Below, in pieces: positions 62,985 to 64,000 of a stretch of DNA of 64,000 bases (the stretch's first letter is position 1; every line of letters begins with the position of its first letter). This DNA comes from Albirhodobacter sp042466415 (GTDB lineage Bacteria > Pseudomonadota > Alphaproteobacteria > Rhodobacterales > Rhodobacteraceae), in NCBI RefSeq assembly GCF_042466415.1, contig NZ_JAXHCH010000002.1, positions 372,001 to 436,000 on the forward strand, written 5' to 3'. The position numbers and the translations under genes are program-made. The notes beneath the pieces were generated by a model that searched no databases, was not told where the DNA came from, and saw nothing but the letters and a program-made list of their open reading frames with translations.

Positions 62985-64000
62985 ATGTTTCCCTATCTCT
63001 TTTATAATCCTGAAGTTTTTTTGCTTTGTGGGCTCATCGGCGCCTTCTTCATCTCGCGTAAATTCCGACGCTTGAGCGCCCGCGTAGACGCGCTTGAGGC
63101 GCAGCTCAAATTGGCACTTATTCAGACGGAAGTCGCCGCCCGCGCGACAGGGCCGGATCAGCCTCCCGAGGCGGCTGTCCTTCCCGCGATGCCTGCGGAT
63201 GCCCCGTCGACACGCGAGCGGTCTGCGGAAGATCTCTCTTCAGTTGCGCCGCCGTTGGGCGAGCCGCCCAGCGTTGAGACGCCCGCTACTGAGGCGGCGA
63301 GTGTTGAGCCACTCGCGCCGCCGGTTCACGCCGCGCCGGAATCGCCGCGCGCGGGTGTGGCCTTTGTGTTTAACCCTGCGATGCTGCGCTCGCTCACCGC
63401 TTGGTTGGCGCAAAATTGAACGCTTGCGATTGCGGCAGTGTCTTTGATGCTCGGCGGCCTGTTTATGGTGCAATACGGCATCGAGAACGGGCTTTTGTCT
63501 CCGAAGTTACGCGTCTTGGCGACTTTGGCACTGGGGGCGGCCTTGGTTGCGGGGGGCGAGGCGCTACGGCGGCGTCACGGTGACGAAGGGGGCGACGACG
63601 CGCGCGACGAGGGGGCAAGCGAGGGTCGCGATGCGCGGGATACAAAACGTGTCCCGCAAGCAACGACGGCGGGCCTGCCTTCAACGCTTTCGGGGGCGGG
63701 GCTGGTCATCGCCTTCATCGGCATTTTGTCGGCGCACGCCCTATACGGGTTGATTGGCCCGATGACGGCCTTGGCGGGTTTGGCACTTATTTCCTGCGCG
63801 GGATTGGTGATGGGGCTCCTATACGGCGCGGCTCTCTCGGGGATCGGGATCATTGGCGCCTCCATTGCGCCATTCCTCCTCGGTGGCGATAGCACGCGCG
63901 TGGGCCCGCTTTACCCCTATTTTGCACTCATCGCGCTCTCGGCGTTGAGCGTGGATAGTTTCAAGCGGCGGGCTTGGATCTCGGCCCTCGGGATCGGCGC
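62985..64000 (+). pseudogene. DUF2339 membrane protein, interrupted by a stop, runs off the window
   Basis: N-terminal part: membrane helix (FLLCGLIGAFFIS), coiled coil (LSARVDALEAQLKLA) and a Pro/Ala-rich linker, then SLTAWLAQN followed by TGA at 63417-63419. The same frame continues without another stop to the window end with multiple hydrophobic helices (LAIAAVSLMLGGLFMVQYGIENGLL and others), the normal DUF2339 core. Relatives have Trp where the stop is (W-L-x-x-N-W), so TGG to TGA is the likely change. Either a nonsense mutation or a base error. Confidence 0.75.

Overview
The window looks like a piece of chromosome from a marine-type alphaproteobacterium of the Rhodobacterales (Roseobacter group). 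That placement is an inference from moderately high GC, dense ATGA-overlapped operons, many solute-binding-protein transporters (ABC and TRAP), an NDUFS4-like complex I protein, a DUF1127 protein, a matPQMAB-type malonate operon and a tad/cpa pilus locus. I cannot name a species.

Layout. 1-3354: a glycine betaine/proline-type ABC operon (proX-proW-proV) in which proX carries a 1-base frameshift and proV an in-frame stop. 3408-9529: a LysR regulator, a divergent agmatinase-family ureohydrolase and a four-gene polyamine-type ABC transporter; a shared near-palindrome lies in front of both the ureohydrolase and the transporter. 10052-15860: an island of transposable-element debris (an IS3/IS407-type element, an IS5-type element, an intact IS3-type element, an IS481-type element) nested with broken non-IS gene fragments. 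16029-22335: NDUFS4-like protein, uvrB, a monooxygenase-fold protein, a small membrane protein and modABC. 22684-27073: a second SBP-permease-permease-ATPase transporter with a PHO-box-like promoter, possibly for a phosphonate, plus a GNAT acetyltransferase. Then come tRNA-Arg(TCT), a phospholipase-D-type enzyme, and a malonate TRAP transporter with malonyl-CoA decarboxylase and synthetase. 35121-36968: a TetR gene and an NADPH oxidoreductase that share a palindromic operator. 37040-46314: a LuxR-type regulator and a tad pilus locus (flp, tadG, two tadE, cpaE, cpaF, tadB, tadC) without secretin, CpaB or prepilin peptidase. 46402-54370: a redox-defence neighbourhood (katG/oxyR, FrnE-like DsbA, YghU-like and other GST, cupin, transglutaminase-like, 2OG-Fe(II) oxygenase). 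55088-64000: a MYG1-family protein, an RND efflux pump with two tandem adaptor proteins, a TetR regulator, and a DUF2339 membrane protein interrupted by a stop.

The most unusual observation is in the IS island. Six copies of a structured element of about 37-43 bp (5' CYYTCTC, a variable-sequence hairpin, then usually CTGCC-R-GGCA and a CGG-like end) are inserted inside two unrelated dead transposase genes, in both orientations. Stem sequences differ between copies but remain self-complementary. Four of the six copies lie within a few bases of a DDE catalytic codon. A different 68-bp perfect hairpin interrupts a hypothetical gene between the two transposases. I do not recognise these as a described repeat family; they resemble in concept the Rickettsia palindromic elements, but are much shorter.
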